A DNA stretch of 64,000 bases from Mizugakiibacter sp. (lineage in GTDB: Bacteria > Pseudomonadota > Gammaproteobacteria > Xanthomonadales > Rhodanobacteraceae), in assembly GCA_003233305.1 (NCBI GenBank), contig QILI01000133.1:39861-103860 (forward strand), in the 5' to 3' direction. Shown here one piece after another: positions 25,657 to 36,059 of the stretch. The notes beneath the pieces were generated by a model, which was not told the origin of the DNA, ran no database searches, and saw only the letters and a list, made by a program, of their open reading frames with translations. Made by a program: the position numbers and the translations under genes. How positions within the stretch are numbered: position 1 is the stretch's first letter; each line of letters begins with the position of its first letter.

Positions 25657-25676
25657 TCCAACCAGGAGAAAGAAAC

Positions 25677-27782
25677 GTGGCGAAAGTAAGTAAATCATTC
25701 CAGTACGGCCGGCATCAAGTCACACTGGAGACGGGCGAAATTGCTCGTCAGGCCGGTGGCGCCGTCAAGGTGGAAGTCGATGGCACCGTGGTGTTGGTCA
25801 CTGCGGTGGCCGCAAGCAAGGCGCGTGAGGGGCAGAGTTTTTTCCCGCTTACCGTCGATTATCAGGAAAAGTTCTACTCTGCTGGCCGTATCCCTGGCGG
25901 ATTTTTCAAGCGTGAGGGCCGCCCGACCGAGAAGGAGACGCTGACCTCGCGTCTCATCGATCGCCCGATTCGTCCCTTGTTTCCCGAGGCGTTCAAGAAC
26001 GAGGTACAGGTGATTGCTACTGTACTTTCGATGAACCCTGAAGTGGACGGTGACATTCCGGCGCTGATCGGTACTTCGGCCGCACTCATGCTAGCCGGGG
26101 TACCCTTCCAGGGTCCCATTGCTGCAGCCCGGGTCGGTTATGCCAAGGGTGAGTATCTACTCAATCCCACGCTTACCGAACTGGTCGATTCGGAGTTGGA
26201 GCTGGTTGTCGCCGGTACCGCCAGTGCGGTACTGATGGTCGAATCCGAAGCTAGCCTGCTTAGTGAGGAGGTGATGCTGGGGGCGGTGATGTTCGGCCAT
26301 CGGGAAATGCAAAAGGCCATTACGGCAATCAATGAACTGGTTGCTGAAGCCGGCCGTAAGTCGTTTACATGGCAAGAGCCAACCCGCAATGAAGCACTGT
26401 TCACAGCTGTTGATGGAGCGCTGAATGACCGTCTGGCCAGCGCCTTCCAGATCCGCGACAAGCTGGAACGTCGCGATGTTATCGCCGTGTTGAAGAGCGA
26501 AGTACGGGAGTCGCTGGCTACGCAGGCTGAGGCCAATGATTGGAGTGCCGATGAAATAGGGCAGGTATTCGGTGAAATTGAATATCACACCATGCGCGAT
26601 AGTGTGCTCAAGACAAAGGTACGCATTGATGGTCGCAACCTGGACGATGTACGTCCAATCAGTGCTCGTGTTGGAGTACTGCCACGCACCCATGGTTCGG
26701 CACTGTTTACTCGTGGTGAGACCCAGGCCCTGGTAACGGTAACCCTAGGTACTACTAAGGATGCACAGATCATTGATGCACCCGGTGGTGAATCCAAAGA
26801 TCCCTTCCTGTTCCATTACAACTTTCCGCCGTTCTCAGTAGGTGAAGTTGGCCGTATGTTTGGCCCCAAGCGTCGTGAAATCGGTCATGGACGTCTGGCC
26901 AAGCGTGGTGTGCAAGCCATCATGCCGTCGATCGTGGAGTTCCCATATGTATTGCGTGTAGTTTCGGAAATTACCGAGTCGAACGGTTCCAGTTCGATGG
27001 CTTCAGTATGCGGGTCCTCGCTGGCCATGATGGATGCTGGCGTACCGCTGAAGGCTCCGGTGGCCGGTATAGCGATGGGTTTAGTTAAGGAAGCCGATAA
27101 TTTTGTGGTGCTCTCAGATATCCTCGGCGATGAGGATCACTTGGGTGATATGGATTTCAAGGTTGCAGGAACCTCTGAAGGCATCAGTGCCTTACAGATG
27201 GACATCAAGATTGACGGAATCACCGAGGAGATCATGCGCACGGCTCTGGATCAAGCCAAGCGCGGACGTTTGCACATTCTTGGTGAGATGCACAAGGCCA
27301 TCAGTCAACCGCGTGCCGAGTTATCGGACTATGCCCCACGTCTGCTGACCATGCGTATTCATCCGGACAAAATCCGTGAGGTAATAGGTAAGGGTGGTTC
27401 GGTCATCCGCTCCATCACCGAGGAAACTGGTACTACGATCGATATCACCGATGATGGGGTGATCGTCATCGCCTCGGTCAATCGTGCGGCGGCTGAGGAT
27501 GCCAAGAAGCGTATTGAACTGATCGTTTCCGATGTCGAACCCGGAACCATCTATGAGGGCAAGGTAGTCAAGCTGATGGACTTCGGTGCTTTCGTGACTA
27601 TTCTTCCCGGTAAGGACGGTTTGGTCCACATATCACAAATTTCCAATGAGCGTGTCGAGAAGGTTTCTGACAAGCTCAAGGAAGGTGATTTCGTCAAGGT
27701 CAAAGTCCTGGAAGTCGACAAGCAGGGCCGCATTCGTTTGTCGATGAAAGCAGTCGAAGAGGCATCCCCAGATCAGGGCTGA
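25677..27782 (+). CDS. pnp: Polyribonucleotide nucleotidyltransferase (PNPase)
   Basis: Trimeric phosphorolytic 3'-5' exoribonuclease, part of the RNA degradosome. About 701 residues. Two RNase PH domains flank a helical domain; [16 protein letters not shown] and [18 protein letters not shown] mark the active second core. They are followed by KH ([18 protein letters not shown]) and S1 ([13 protein letters not shown]). The start is taken as GTG at 25677 because AGGAG stands 8 bp upstream and it gives the family N-terminus. An intrinsic terminator follows. Confidence 0.96.
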   Translation: MAKVSKSFQYGRHQVTLETGEIARQAGGAVKVEVDGTVVLVTAVAASKAREGQSFFPLTVDYQEKFYSAGRIPGGFFKREGRPTEKETLTSRLIDRPIRPLFPEAFKNEVQVIATVLSMNPEVDGDIPALIGTSAALMLAGVPFQGPIAAARVGYAKGEYLLNPTLTELVDSELELVVAGTASAVLMVESEASLLSEEVMLGAVMFGHREMQKAITAINELVAEAGRKSFTWQEPTRNEALFTAVDGALNDRLASAFQIRDKLERRDVIAVLKSEVRESLATQAEANDWSADEIGQVFGEIEYHTMRDSVLKTKVRIDGRNLDDVRPISARVGVLPRTHGSALFTRGETQALVTVTLGTTKDAQIIDAPGGESKDPFLFHYNFPPFSVGEVGRMFGPKRREIGHGRLAKRGVQAIMPSIVEFPYVLRVVSEITESNGSSSMASVCGSSLAMMDAGVPLKAPVAGIAMGLVKEADNFVVLSDILGDEDHLGDMDFKVAGTSEGISALQMDIKIDGITEEIMRTALDQAKRGRLHILGEMHKAISQPRAELSDYAPRLLTMRIHPDKIREVIGKGGSVIRSITEETGTTIDITDDGVIVIASVNRAAAEDAKKRIELIVSDVEPGTIYEGKVVKLMDFGAFVTILPGKDGLVHISQISNERVEKVSDKLKEGDFVKVKVLEVDKQGRIRLSMKAVEEASPDQG

Positions 27783-27805
27783 TGGCCATAGTGTAAGCGA
27801 GACAG

Positions 27806-27842
27806 CACCCGGTTCCGAAAGCGGAGTCGGGTGTTTTGTTTT
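27806..27842 (+). terminator. Intrinsic terminator after pnp
   Basis: The stem CACCCGGTTCCG/CGGAGTCGGGTG (12 bp including two G-T pairs) has a four-base loop and is followed by TTTTGTTTT. It lies 24 bp after the pnp stop and before phaE. Confidence 0.9.
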
Positions 27843-27892
27843 ACGCTGGGGGCATCGCTCATCTTTTAACTCCGCGTACACCGGAGAACGCC

Positions 27893-29008
27893 ATGAACAA
27901 TGAGACGCCCACTTCCTTTTTGGATTATCAGAAACTGCTCAAGCGGGCCTGGGATACCTGGCAGGAGAACCTGGGGAAATCTTTCTCGTCAGGATCTGCA
28001 AACAGCGGCATGCAGGAACAGGCTGAGCGCGCGCTATCTGGCTTGAAAGCCCATCTCGAACTCATGGAACGGATGAACATGGGGTTTGCCGATGAGACGG
28101 GTGATTGGAAGTCATCATTGGGGGATGTTTTCGGTAATTTCTCTGCCAATCCCTTCATGCAGGCCTACACCGAAGCAGTGGACCTGGCTGGTGGAGGTCC
28201 CCAGGCCTGGGCTCAATCGACGGGGGCATCACAACCGCCTTGGTTTGCGACCTGGAAGGATATGCTGGGTATGCCTGCGTTTGGGCCAGGTCGTGAGCAA
28301 CAGGAACGGGACCAGGCGCTCGCTAAAGCCTGGTCGGAGCTGCATACACGACAGATGCGCTATCAGGCACTGCTGGCCAAGGTCGCGCGTATGGGAGTGG
28401 ATCGGCTCGAGTCACGCTTGGCGGAACGTGCCGAACCGGGACGTCAGATTGAACAAATGCGGGAGCTATATAACCTCTGGGTTGACGCAGCTGAAGAAGC
28501 CTATCAGGAGGTCGCCTTGTCTCCGCAATGGCGTCAGACCTATGGCGACCTGGTCAATGCCCAGATGCAAGTACGTACCCAGATGCAGGATCGCGTCGAG
28601 CGCCTGGCCAGAGAATGGGGCATGCCGACACGTAGCGAAGTAGATACACTCGGGCAACGCTTGCAGGCCCTGCGTAGAGAGTTGCGCGCAACCCGGAAGA
28701 TACTGGATGAGATTCGGGCTCGCCCAACACCGGCAGAGCCGGTAGCAGATTCATCCCCTGTACTCAGAAAGAGTCCTGCAGCCAGAAAGAGTCCTGCAAC
28801 CAGAAAGAACCCCGCGGCTACCAAGGTGTCTTCAACCGGTGAGGGGGCGAAACGGGCCTCACCCGGCCGTCATACGACAGCCAGCAAGCAGCCGGCATCC
28901 TCCAGAAAGAATGACTCTTCCGGTATCTCGACCTCACCGCGTAAGACCACTGCTACCCACAAATCACCATCAGCCATGTCACGGCGTTCGGTCAAAGGAC
29001 GGCAGTGA
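27893..29008 (+). CDS. phaE: Class III PHA synthase subunit PhaE with a long basic tail
   Basis: Partner subunit of PhaC in class III polyhydroxyalkanoate synthase. 371 residues. The PhaE core occupies about 1-278: helical, Trp-rich N-terminal half, then MREL..LWVDAAEEAYQEVALSPQW and a coiled-coil-like stretch LGQRLQALRRELRATRKILDEI. From about 279 to the end is a Lys/Arg/Ser/Pro/Ala-rich low-complexity tail with repeats such as RKSPAARKSPATRKNPAATK. This resembles the histone-H1-like tails of PhaF and AlgP rather than ordinary PhaE. The ATG at 27893 starts MNNETPTSF. Its stop overlaps the phaC start (TGATG), so the two are coupled. Confidence 0.88.
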   Translation: MNNETPTSFLDYQKLLKRAWDTWQENLGKSFSSGSANSGMQEQAERALSGLKAHLELMERMNMGFADETGDWKSSLGDVFGNFSANPFMQAYTEAVDLAGGGPQAWAQSTGASQPPWFATWKDMLGMPAFGPGREQQERDQALAKAWSELHTRQMRYQALLAKVARMGVDRLESRLAERAEPGRQIEQMRELYNLWVDAAEEAYQEVALSPQWRQTYGDLVNAQMQVRTQMQDRVERLAREWGMPTRSEVDTLGQRLQALRRELRATRKILDEIRARPTPAEPVADSSPVLRKSPAARKSPATRKNPAATKVSSTGEGAKRASPGRHTTASKQPASSRKNDSSGISTSPRKTTATHKSPSAMSRRSVKGRQ

Positions 29009-30075
29009 TGTTCAACCCCGTGCATATCGACCCGCTTAGAGCTCTTGCAGAGATGGATGCGTTCCGACGCAAACTTGCTGCGGGGCTGGACAGTTTGCGT
29101 AACCAGGAAGAGCCCCATATTGGGGCGACACCAACCGAAGTCGTGTATCGCGAAGACAAACTCAAGTTGCATCACTTTCTAGGTACTAAGGCGGTGCCGG
29201 GTCGCACTCCCATTCTGATTTGCTATGCCTTGGTCAACACCCCATGGATGACCGATTTGCAAGCCGACCGCTCGCTGGTTGCACGGCTGCTGGAACAAGG
29301 CGAAGACGTGTATCTCATCGAGTGGGGCTATCCCGATCTGGCGGACCGCTGGCTGACACTTGGTGATTACATTCTCGGCTATCTTGATCGTTGTGTTGAT
29401 CAGGTTAGAGCGCGTCACGATCTGCAGCGTATCAATCTTCTGGGTATCTGCCAGGGAGGGGTATTTTCACTCTGCTACGCAGCCTTGCGCCAGCCCAAGT
29501 TGAAGAATCTGATTACCATGGTTACGCCGGTTGATTTCCACACCCCGGACAACATGCTTTCCAACTGGACGCGCAGTTTGGACGTGGATCTGCTTGTAGA
29601 TACCCTTGGCAACATTCCCGGCGACCTGATGAATTGGTGTTATCTGACCCTCAAGCCGATACGCCTGAACCAGCAGAAATACGTCGGCCTGGTGGATATT
29701 CTTGACGATGCCAATGAGGTAAGTAATTTTTTACGTATGGAAAAGTGGATATTCGATTCTCCCGATCAGGCAGGTGAGGCCTTTCGCCAGTTCATTCATG
29801 ACTTTTATCAGGATAACGGCCTATTCCGCGGCGAAATCGAACTGGATGGTGAAAAGCTCAGTCTGGCTGACATCCAACTTCCGGTACTCAACATCTTTGC
29901 CGAACAGGATCATCTGGTGCCTCCTGCCTCGTCACGAGCCATGGCCGGACTCCTTGGCGGCAAGGATTACACCGAACTGGGGTTTCGCGGCGGACACATC
30001 GGCATATACGTTTCCAGTCGTGCCCAGCGCGAGGTTCCGTCGACGGTACACCGGTGGCTGAGTGAACGCTGTTGA
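29008..30075 (+). CDS. phaC: Class III PHA synthase subunit PhaC
   Basis: Polymerises hydroxyacyl-CoA into storage polyester at the granule surface. 355 residues, typical of class III and shorter than class I/II. An alpha/beta-hydrolase fold with the lipase-like box GICQGG carries catalytic Cys near residue 148. The catalytic Asp is in AEQDHLVPP and the His in GGHIGIYVS. The ATG at 29008 overlaps the phaE stop codon by one base. It is followed 110 bp later by mtnA, which is unrelated in function. Confidence 0.95.
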   Translation: MFNPVHIDPLRALAEMDAFRRKLAAGLDSLRNQEEPHIGATPTEVVYREDKLKLHHFLGTKAVPGRTPILICYALVNTPWMTDLQADRSLVARLLEQGEDVYLIEWGYPDLADRWLTLGDYILGYLDRCVDQVRARHDLQRINLLGICQGGVFSLCYAALRQPKLKNLITMVTPVDFHTPDNMLSNWTRSLDVDLLVDTLGNIPGDLMNWCYLTLKPIRLNQQKYVGLVDILDDANEVSNFLRMEKWIFDSPDQAGEAFRQFIHDFYQDNGLFRGEIELDGEKLSLADIQLPVLNIFAEQDHLVPPASSRAMAGLLGGKDYTELGFRGGHIGIYVSSRAQREVPSTVHRWLSERC

Positions 30076-30185
30076 GTTGGATAAATTTCTCTGCAATGTG
30101 TCGATGTGGTGGATGAGTTCGTCACTGCGATAGCGCAGCAACGCCTGCCCAGTACCGTACTGGCGGAGCGAAGGAAACAGATCAA

Positions 30186-31196
30186 GTGAATAATTCTTTG
30201 AATCGATATGATGGACTGCGGGCTTTTCGCTGGGAAAATGATGCGTTGGAATTACTGGATCAGCGGCGCTTGCCGCATACCGTGGACTGGGTGCGTTGCC
30301 ACACCGCTAAGGACGTTGCTGAAGCCATTCGCGATTTGGTAGTACGCGGTGCGCCGGCAATTGGAATTGCTGCGGCCTATGGAACCGTTCTGGCATCCCG
30401 GGGCAGCCACTTTGAGGATGACGTCTTGTTATTACGTGCGGCACGGCCAACAGCCGTGAATTTGATGTGGGCTATGGACCGAATGGTAGCCGTTGCCGAC
30501 AGTGGGTCGGATCGCTTGCTTGTTGAAGCGAGAACTATCGAGCAGGAGGATCTGGCGGCCAATCAGTGCATGAGTAAATGGGGCGCGGAGCGGCTGGACC
30601 GCGGGTGTGGCGTGCTGACTCATTGCAACACCGGCTCGCTGGCCACGGCTGGCCTGGGTACGGCTCTGGGGGTTATTCGTTACGGCTACGCAGCCGGAAA
30701 AATTCAACGGGTATTTGCAGGGGAAACCCGCCCATGGTTGCAGGGAGCCAGACTGACTGCCTGGGAACTGTCCGAGGATGGGATCCCCGTGCAGTTGATT
30801 GCGGATGCGGCGGCGGCTCATCTAATGCACAGCGGGCAGGTACAATGGGTGGTCGTCGGTGCCGACCGTATCGCCGCTAATGGTGATGTAGCTAACAAGA
30901 TCGGCACCTATGCACTGGCACTGGCTGCTCGTCATCATGGTCTGCGTACTATGGTCGTGGCGGCGTCTTCCAGTATCGATATGCGTACCCTTGATGGAGA
31001 GGCTATTCCGATCGAATTGCGTGATCCGGAGGAATTGCTTTCTTTTGCTGGCCAGGCTGTGGCACCAACTGGTGTAACGGCCTGGAACCCTGTCTTCGAT
31101 ATCACCCCTGCGGAACTGGTTGATGTGCTGGTTACCGAAAAGGGGCTGGTCGAACACCCCAATCGTGCCCGTATGCACGACCTGTTTGGAGCCTGA
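30186..31196 (+). CDS. mtnA: S-methyl-5-thioribose-1-phosphate isomerase
   Basis: Methionine salvage enzyme that isomerises methylthioribose-1-phosphate to the ribulose form. 336 residues of the eIF2B-like fold. The catalytic Cys is in [11 protein letters not shown] (about 151) and the Asp in [19 protein letters not shown] (about 230). GTG start with AAGGA upstream. The mtnA-gyrA neighbourhood, with only a small GtrA gene between, recalls Xanthomonadales. No other salvage genes are in the window. Confidence 0.95.
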   Translation: MNNSLNRYDGLRAFRWENDALELLDQRRLPHTVDWVRCHTAKDVAEAIRDLVVRGAPAIGIAAAYGTVLASRGSHFEDDVLLLRAARPTAVNLMWAMDRMVAVADSGSDRLLVEARTIEQEDLAANQCMSKWGAERLDRGCGVLTHCNTGSLATAGLGTALGVIRYGYAAGKIQRVFAGETRPWLQGARLTAWELSEDGIPVQLIADAAAAHLMHSGQVQWVVVGADRIAANGDVANKIGTYALALAARHHGLRTMVVAASSSIDMRTLDGEAIPIELRDPEELLSFAGQAVAPTGVTAWNPVFDITPAELVDVLVTEKGLVEHPNRARMHDLFGA

Positions 31197-31198
31197 GT

Positions 31199-31612
31199 GT
31201 GCGTAGAATTGGATGGTTTTTCATCGGTGGGGTGATCGGTTTCATTGTGGATGCCGGGGTGGTGCAGTCACTGGTCTCTTTTGCCAGCTTTAACCCATAC
31301 TTGGCTCGGGTAATCTCGTTTCTCTGTGCCGCCACGACCACGTGGATTTGGAACCGGCATACGACGTTTTCCGATATTCGCGGGCAGCATCGGTGGCACG
31401 CGGAATGGGCACGCTGGATGCTCGCCATGACCGGTGGGGCATCCTTGAACTACTCGATTTATGCACTGGCTGTTTGGCAGATACAGCTAGTTCATTCCTG
31501 GCCGGCAATCGGTGTAGGGATGGGCTCGTTAGTGGGCTCGACATTCAACTTTCTCAGTGCTCGTCGTTGGGTCTTCGGCAGCGTAAAGAATGAACACGAA
31601 ACCGGCACATAA
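31199..31612 (+). CDS. GtrA-family membrane protein
   Basis: 137 residues with four predicted transmembrane helices, beginning at FFIGGVIGFIVDAGVVQSL and including the family-typical RVISFLCAATTTWIWNRHTTF. GtrA-type proteins are proposed flippases for polyprenyl-phosphate-linked sugars used in surface glycan modification. Substrate unknown; no glycosyltransferase gene is adjacent. GTG start two bases after the mtnA stop, so probably co-transcribed. Confidence 0.85.
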   Translation: MRRIGWFFIGGVIGFIVDAGVVQSLVSFASFNPYLARVISFLCAATTTWIWNRHTTFSDIRGQHRWHAEWARWMLAMTGGASLNYSIYALAVWQIQLVHSWPAIGVGMGSLVGSTFNFLSARRWVFGSVKNEHETGT

Positions 31613-31638
31613 CCAATTGAATAATTTGGATTTATCTA

Positions 31639-31667
31639 GTCAAAATATATGATGTTTGTGGTATACT
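31639..31667 (+). promoter_or_regulatory. Probable gyrA promoter
   Basis: Extended -10 TGGTATACT (TATACT at 31662-31667) with a weak -35-like GTCAAA at 31639-31644, 17 bp apart. AT-rich upstream DNA. About 84 bp before the gyrA start. Confidence 0.5.
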
Positions 31668-31750
31668 GAAAACTTCGACAAGTAAACTCATTCTTACCTG
31701 CATGACCGTAATTCTAGCGGCCCTCTGCCAACGCTTCCCGGACCCCATTC

Positions 31751-34423
31751 ATGGCTGAACTTGCCAAAGAAATCATCCGCGTCAATATTGAAGATGAAAT
31801 GCGTCAGAGCTACCTCGATTACGCTATGAGCGTTATCGTTGGTCGGGCTCTTCCCGATGTCCGTGACGGACTCAAACCGGTTCACAGACGAGTGCTCTAC
31901 GCGATGAGCGAGCTGAGTAATTCCTGGAACAAACCGTACAAGAAATCGGCACGTATCGTTGGTGATGTAATCGGCAAATACCATCCACATGGCGATTCGG
32001 CGGTCTATGACACCATCGTTCGTATGGCGCAGCCTTTCTCATTACGCTATATGTTGGTCGATGGCCAAGGAAACTTTGGATCAGTCGATGGTGATACGGC
32101 CGCGGCAATGCGCTATACCGAAGTTCGCTTGTCCAAGCTGGCTCATGAGCTGATGGCCGATCTGGATAAGGATACGGTTGATTTCGGTCTGAATTATGAC
32201 GAGTCCGAGCATGAGCCACTGGTTATGCCGACGCGGGTGCCCAACCTACTGATCAACGGGTCAGCAGGGATCGCCGTGGGTATGGCCACCAACATACCCC
32301 CACACAATCTTGGTGAAGTCATTGATGCCGTGATCGCGCTGATTGATGATCCGGAGCTTGATATCGATGGATTGATGCGGATTATTCCTGGTCCAGACTT
32401 TCCCACTGCCGGCATCATCAATGGTTCCGCAGGGATCGTTGAGGCTTACCGGACGGGTCGCGGGCGCATTCGGGTACGTGCTAAAACTGATATTGAGCAG
32501 AAAGTTAATGGTCGGGAAACCATCATTGTTCATGAACTTGCCTATCAGGTGAACAAGGCGCGATTGATTGAGAAGATTGCCGAGCTGGTCAAGGAAAAAA
32601 AGCTTGATGGCATTAGTGAGCTGCGCGATGAGTCCGATAAGGACGGTATGCGTATTGTTATTGAGCTACGCCGCGATGCGCTGGGTGATGTAGTTCTCAA
32701 CAATCTTTACCAACAGACCCAAATGCAGACCGTGTTCGGGATCAACATGGTGGCGCTGGTTGACGGGCAGCCACGCTTACTCAATCTGAAACAGATCCTG
32801 GAAGCCTTTGTGCGCCATCGCCGCGAAGTCGTCACGCGCCGCACGATCTTCGAATTGCGTAAGGCCAGATCACGCTCCCACGTACTGGAGGGGCTCACTG
32901 TTGCCCTGGCAAATATCGACGCGATGATCGCCCTCATCAAATCATCATCTTCGCCCCAACAAGCGCGCGAGCGCATGCTCTCCAGAACCTGGGAACCCGG
33001 TTTGGTACGCACCTTGTTGCAGGCATCCGGGGCCGAGATGTCTAAGCCGGAAAACATCGAATCGGGTTGTGGCTTGGGTCGGGAAGGCTATCGGTTAAGC
33101 CAAATCCAGGCCAAGGAAATCCTTGATATGCGGCTGCATCGGTTGACCGGACTGGAACAGGAAAAACTATCCGATGAGTACCGCAGCATCCTCGTAATAA
33201 TCCATGGACTGATCGAGATTCTTGAAGATCCAGCACGGCTGTTAGCAGTTATACGCGAAGAGACAAAGGCGGTTCGTGAAGAATATGCCGACCCACGTCG
33301 CACCGAGATCACCATCGCGCAGGAAGATTTCGACGTATTGGACTTGATTGCTCCTGAGGATGTGGCGGTAACCCTGTCGCATTCCGGTTACGTCAAACGG
33401 CAGTCGATCAGTGTATATCGTGAGCAACGCCGCGGTGGCCGGGGCCGTTCTGCCACGGCTATGAAAGATGAGGATTTTATTAGCCGGTTCTGGATCGTCA
33501 ATACCCATGATACGTTACTGGTGTTCACCAGCCGGGGACGAGTGTACTGGCTGGGGGTTCATTTGATTCCCGATGCCGGTCCGGGTGCCCGAGGCAAGCC
33601 GATCGTCAACCTGCTGCCTTTGGCAGAAGATGAAAGAGTCCAGGCGGTGTTGCCGGTACATGAATTTGATGACGAACATTTTGTGTTCTTCACGACCCGT
33701 AAGGGTACCGTCAAGAAAACCATGCTCAGTGAATTCGCCTATCGGCTGCAGCGCGGCAAAATCGCGATTGATCTTGCCGAGGACGATGACTTGGTTGACG
33801 TAGCGCTGACGCTTGGCAAGAGCGATATCATGTTGCTTGCTTCCAATGGCAAGGCGGTGCGTTTCAAAGAGAGTGAGGTGCGGGGGATGGGCCGTACCGC
33901 CCATGGAGTGCGTGGCATGAAGCTGACTGAGGGAGCAAACGTTGTTTCCATGGTCGTGGCTGAGGTCGGCGATGTGCTTACCGTTACCGAACGCGGTTAT
34001 GGTAAACGTACCAATCTTAGTGAATTTCCATGTAAAGGTCGCGGCACCCAGGGAGTGATTGCAATCCGCTGTTCTGAGCGCAATGGGGCTCTGGTAGCGG
34101 GTGTCCTGGTCACCCCGGAGCAGGGGCTGATGTTGATTTCAGATCAGGGTACGCTGGTACGTACACGAGTCGAGGGGATCTCCCAGCTGAGCCGCAATAC
34201 TCAAGGAGTGACGTTAATGCGGCTATCTGGAAAAGAAAATTTGGTTCGCGTGGTACCCCTGGACCCAGACGAAGAGGAGGTTCCGCAATCCGGCGAGGCC
34301 GAGGCTACCGTTGAACAGGCCCATGAACAGTCGAATCCGTCCGGTCAGGCTCCAAAATCGGACAGTCTGCCGGGAACACTGGATACACTCCCAGAAGACC
34401 CCGGTGCGCCCGATTCTGACTGA
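31751..34423 (+). CDS. gyrA: DNA gyrase subunit A
   Basis: Breakage-reunion subunit of gyrase, 890 residues. Numbering agrees with E. coli: the catalytic Tyr is residue 122 (AAAMRYTEV). The quinolone-resistance positions are wild type, Ser83 and Asp87 ([10 protein letters not shown]). The C-terminal beta-pinwheel begins with the GyrA box QRRGGRG, needed for negative supercoiling. An acidic, Pro/Ser-rich tail closes the protein. It has its own promoter region and is convergent with the accessory cassette that follows. Confidence 0.98.
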   Translation: MAELAKEIIRVNIEDEMRQSYLDYAMSVIVGRALPDVRDGLKPVHRRVLYAMSELSNSWNKPYKKSARIVGDVIGKYHPHGDSAVYDTIVRMAQPFSLRYMLVDGQGNFGSVDGDTAAAMRYTEVRLSKLAHELMADLDKDTVDFGLNYDESEHEPLVMPTRVPNLLINGSAGIAVGMATNIPPHNLGEVIDAVIALIDDPELDIDGLMRIIPGPDFPTAGIINGSAGIVEAYRTGRGRIRVRAKTDIEQKVNGRETIIVHELAYQVNKARLIEKIAELVKEKKLDGISELRDESDKDGMRIVIELRRDALGDVVLNNLYQQTQMQTVFGINMVALVDGQPRLLNLKQILEAFVRHRREVVTRRTIFELRKARSRSHVLEGLTVALANIDAMIALIKSSSSPQQARERMLSRTWEPGLVRTLLQASGAEMSKPENIESGCGLGREGYRLSQIQAKEILDMRLHRLTGLEQEKLSDEYRSILVIIHGLIEILEDPARLLAVIREETKAVREEYADPRRTEITIAQEDFDVLDLIAPEDVAVTLSHSGYVKRQSISVYREQRRGGRGRSATAMKDEDFISRFWIVNTHDTLLVFTSRGRVYWLGVHLIPDAGPGARGKPIVNLLPLAEDERVQAVLPVHEFDDEHFVFFTTRKGTVKKTMLSEFAYRLQRGKIAIDLAEDDDLVDVALTLGKSDIMLLASNGKAVRFKESEVRGMGRTAHGVRGMKLTEGANVVSMVVAEVGDVLTVTERGYGKRTNLSEFPCKGRGTQGVIAIRCSERNGALVAGVLVTPEQGLMLISDQGTLVRTRVEGISQLSRNTQGVTLMRLSGKENLVRVVPLDPDEEEVPQSGEAEATVEQAHEQSNPSGQAPKSDSLPGTLDTLPEDPGAPDSD

Positions 34424-34528
34424 TCCGGACTGAGTCATCACCTGGGATAGCGACGGGGGGCGGTGCTCGCCCGGAACGTGGGGATGGGTATCGATGGGGC
34501 AACTACACAGTGCGTGATGTCACCAGAT

Positions 34529-35893
34529 TTACTCAGACCCTTTTTGGCCCCAGAGTCTCAGAATTCTAATGGCCACAAGGGCGGTGGCCATGATGCCTGA
34601 GAAAACCAGCACCGTGAAGGCAGTGCTCCAATGCCACCAGATGGGGGCGTTAACCAGGACGGTGCATATTCCCACGATGGGAACGGTAAACACATTCATG
34701 AGGGCTATTTCCATGGCTACCGATGTACTGAATTCCGGGTCGGCTATTCTGAGAAGCAGGAGCCCGCTAGAGACTGTCCCGGTCACGGTTCCATAAATCG
34801 CCACCGTTCTCTCCAGATTGTAGGAGGGGAGCCTCCTTCCAAGGAACAGCACTACCCCGGTAGTCAACACGCCGCTAGCCAGTGCCATGGTCATAAAGGG
34901 AACGATGTATTTCCAGACCACCATTACCTGAATAGCGCTAACCGTGGCAAGGATCAGGAAGTCTACGGACCATCCCGTTATCCTCCTTTGAGTGCCGGGA
35001 TCAATCAGGTATCCGACACCCGCTTTTTCCATCAGCCACTTCACGCAGAGCGCCAGGCCAAGGCCGAAAAAGAAAAAGAAGCCCCACAACATTTTACCTA
35101 CATCAGGTGGCAGCGCCTTTCCTAGGTATTTTACCAACAGATAAGTCAACACATAAATAAAACCAACCAGCGCCGCTTGAAAGGCAAGGGTATCGGCGTT
35201 TCCTGAATGTATTGTCAGCGTACCTGCTGATTCTCGTTTCTGACCTCGGGCAGTGATGCCGACCACAAAGTCGTGGGGCAGACTCCCGGTCCTCTGGGCC
35301 ATCGGGCCTTTTCTAATCCAGTGATTTACCAGGGGGACCCCCACAAAAAAGGCGAAGAAATATCCCACACCTGCAAAACCAAGTCCGATTGTGGCGGCGT
35401 GACTGAACCCCACTGTTTCCCAGATACGCCCGAATGAAAGTGCCTGGCCGGGGCCTCCATTGAATCCTAAAGGAACGAGGAAGCCAAAGGTGGGAAACAG
35501 GTGCATGCCAAAAAGGGAGAACAGCATGACCGCCAGCCCTCCTATCATTGCTTGGAGGGGAAATGTGACGCCCTGAACGAGGGCCATCCACAGGGAGCCG
35601 CTTACCACCTCTTTTTTACGGTTAGTATCGTGCCCATTCAATCCCCGGGTGAGGCCGACCGAGATAAAGGATATATTGAAAAGATGGTAGGCGAATGTCT
35701 CCAATGCGTGAGGTGAGAAACGGAGGAGGTGTGCGTTGACCAGTATAAGCCCCAGCATCCCTCCGATCAGACAGCTAGGGAAGAGAAGCCTTTGAAAGAA
35801 ACTAAATCTAGCCCTCAAGACGATTCCTGCCAGCAACATAATGGACAGAAAGCCAAAAAGGAGCATAGAGTTGAAGGGAAACGGCGTTTGCAT
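34529..35893 (-). CDS. GltS-like sodium:glutamate symporter family protein
   Basis: 454 residues, about 10-12 transmembrane helices with two pseudo-repeats. Features of the glutamate:Na+ symporter family: GFNGGPGQALSFGRIWE in the first half and YGTVTGTVSSGLLLLRIADPEF in the second. Such carriers import glutamate or related anionic amino acids. It is the last gene of a minus-strand cassette with an S1P-lyase-like PLP enzyme and a TauE/SafE permease, so it may import the substrate or export the product of that enzyme. Frequent AGG/AGA arginine codons differ from housekeeping neighbours. Confidence 0.82.
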   Translation of the reverse strand: MQTPFPFNSMLLFGFLSIMLLAGIVLRARFSFFQRLLFPSCLIGGMLGLILVNAHLLRFSPHALETFAYHLFNISFISVGLTRGLNGHDTNRKKEVVSGSLWMALVQGVTFPLQAMIGGLAVMLFSLFGMHLFPTFGFLVPLGFNGGPGQALSFGRIWETVGFSHAATIGLGFAGVGYFFAFFVGVPLVNHWIRKGPMAQRTGSLPHDFVVGITARGQKRESAGTLTIHSGNADTLAFQAALVGFIYVLTYLLVKYLGKALPPDVGKMLWGFFFFFGLGLALCVKWLMEKAGVGYLIDPGTQRRITGWSVDFLILATVSAIQVMVVWKYIVPFMTMALASGVLTTGVVLFLGRRLPSYNLERTVAIYGTVTGTVSSGLLLLRIADPEFSTSVAMEIALMNVFTVPIVGICTVLVNAPIWWHWSTAFTVLVFSGIMATALVAIRILRLWGQKGSE

Positions 35894-36059
35894 GGGAGCT
35901 CACTAAACCGCTAAATTCTGTATATCCGGTATCTAATGAAAGGGGTATTGCATTCCATCAGAAAGCAATCAAAAAATAACCTTTGATCCCGACACTTCGT
36001 GATGAACAAAGTCGAGATCTTTGACTTGATTTGGAAAAACATTTTTTTAGAATCCCTCC

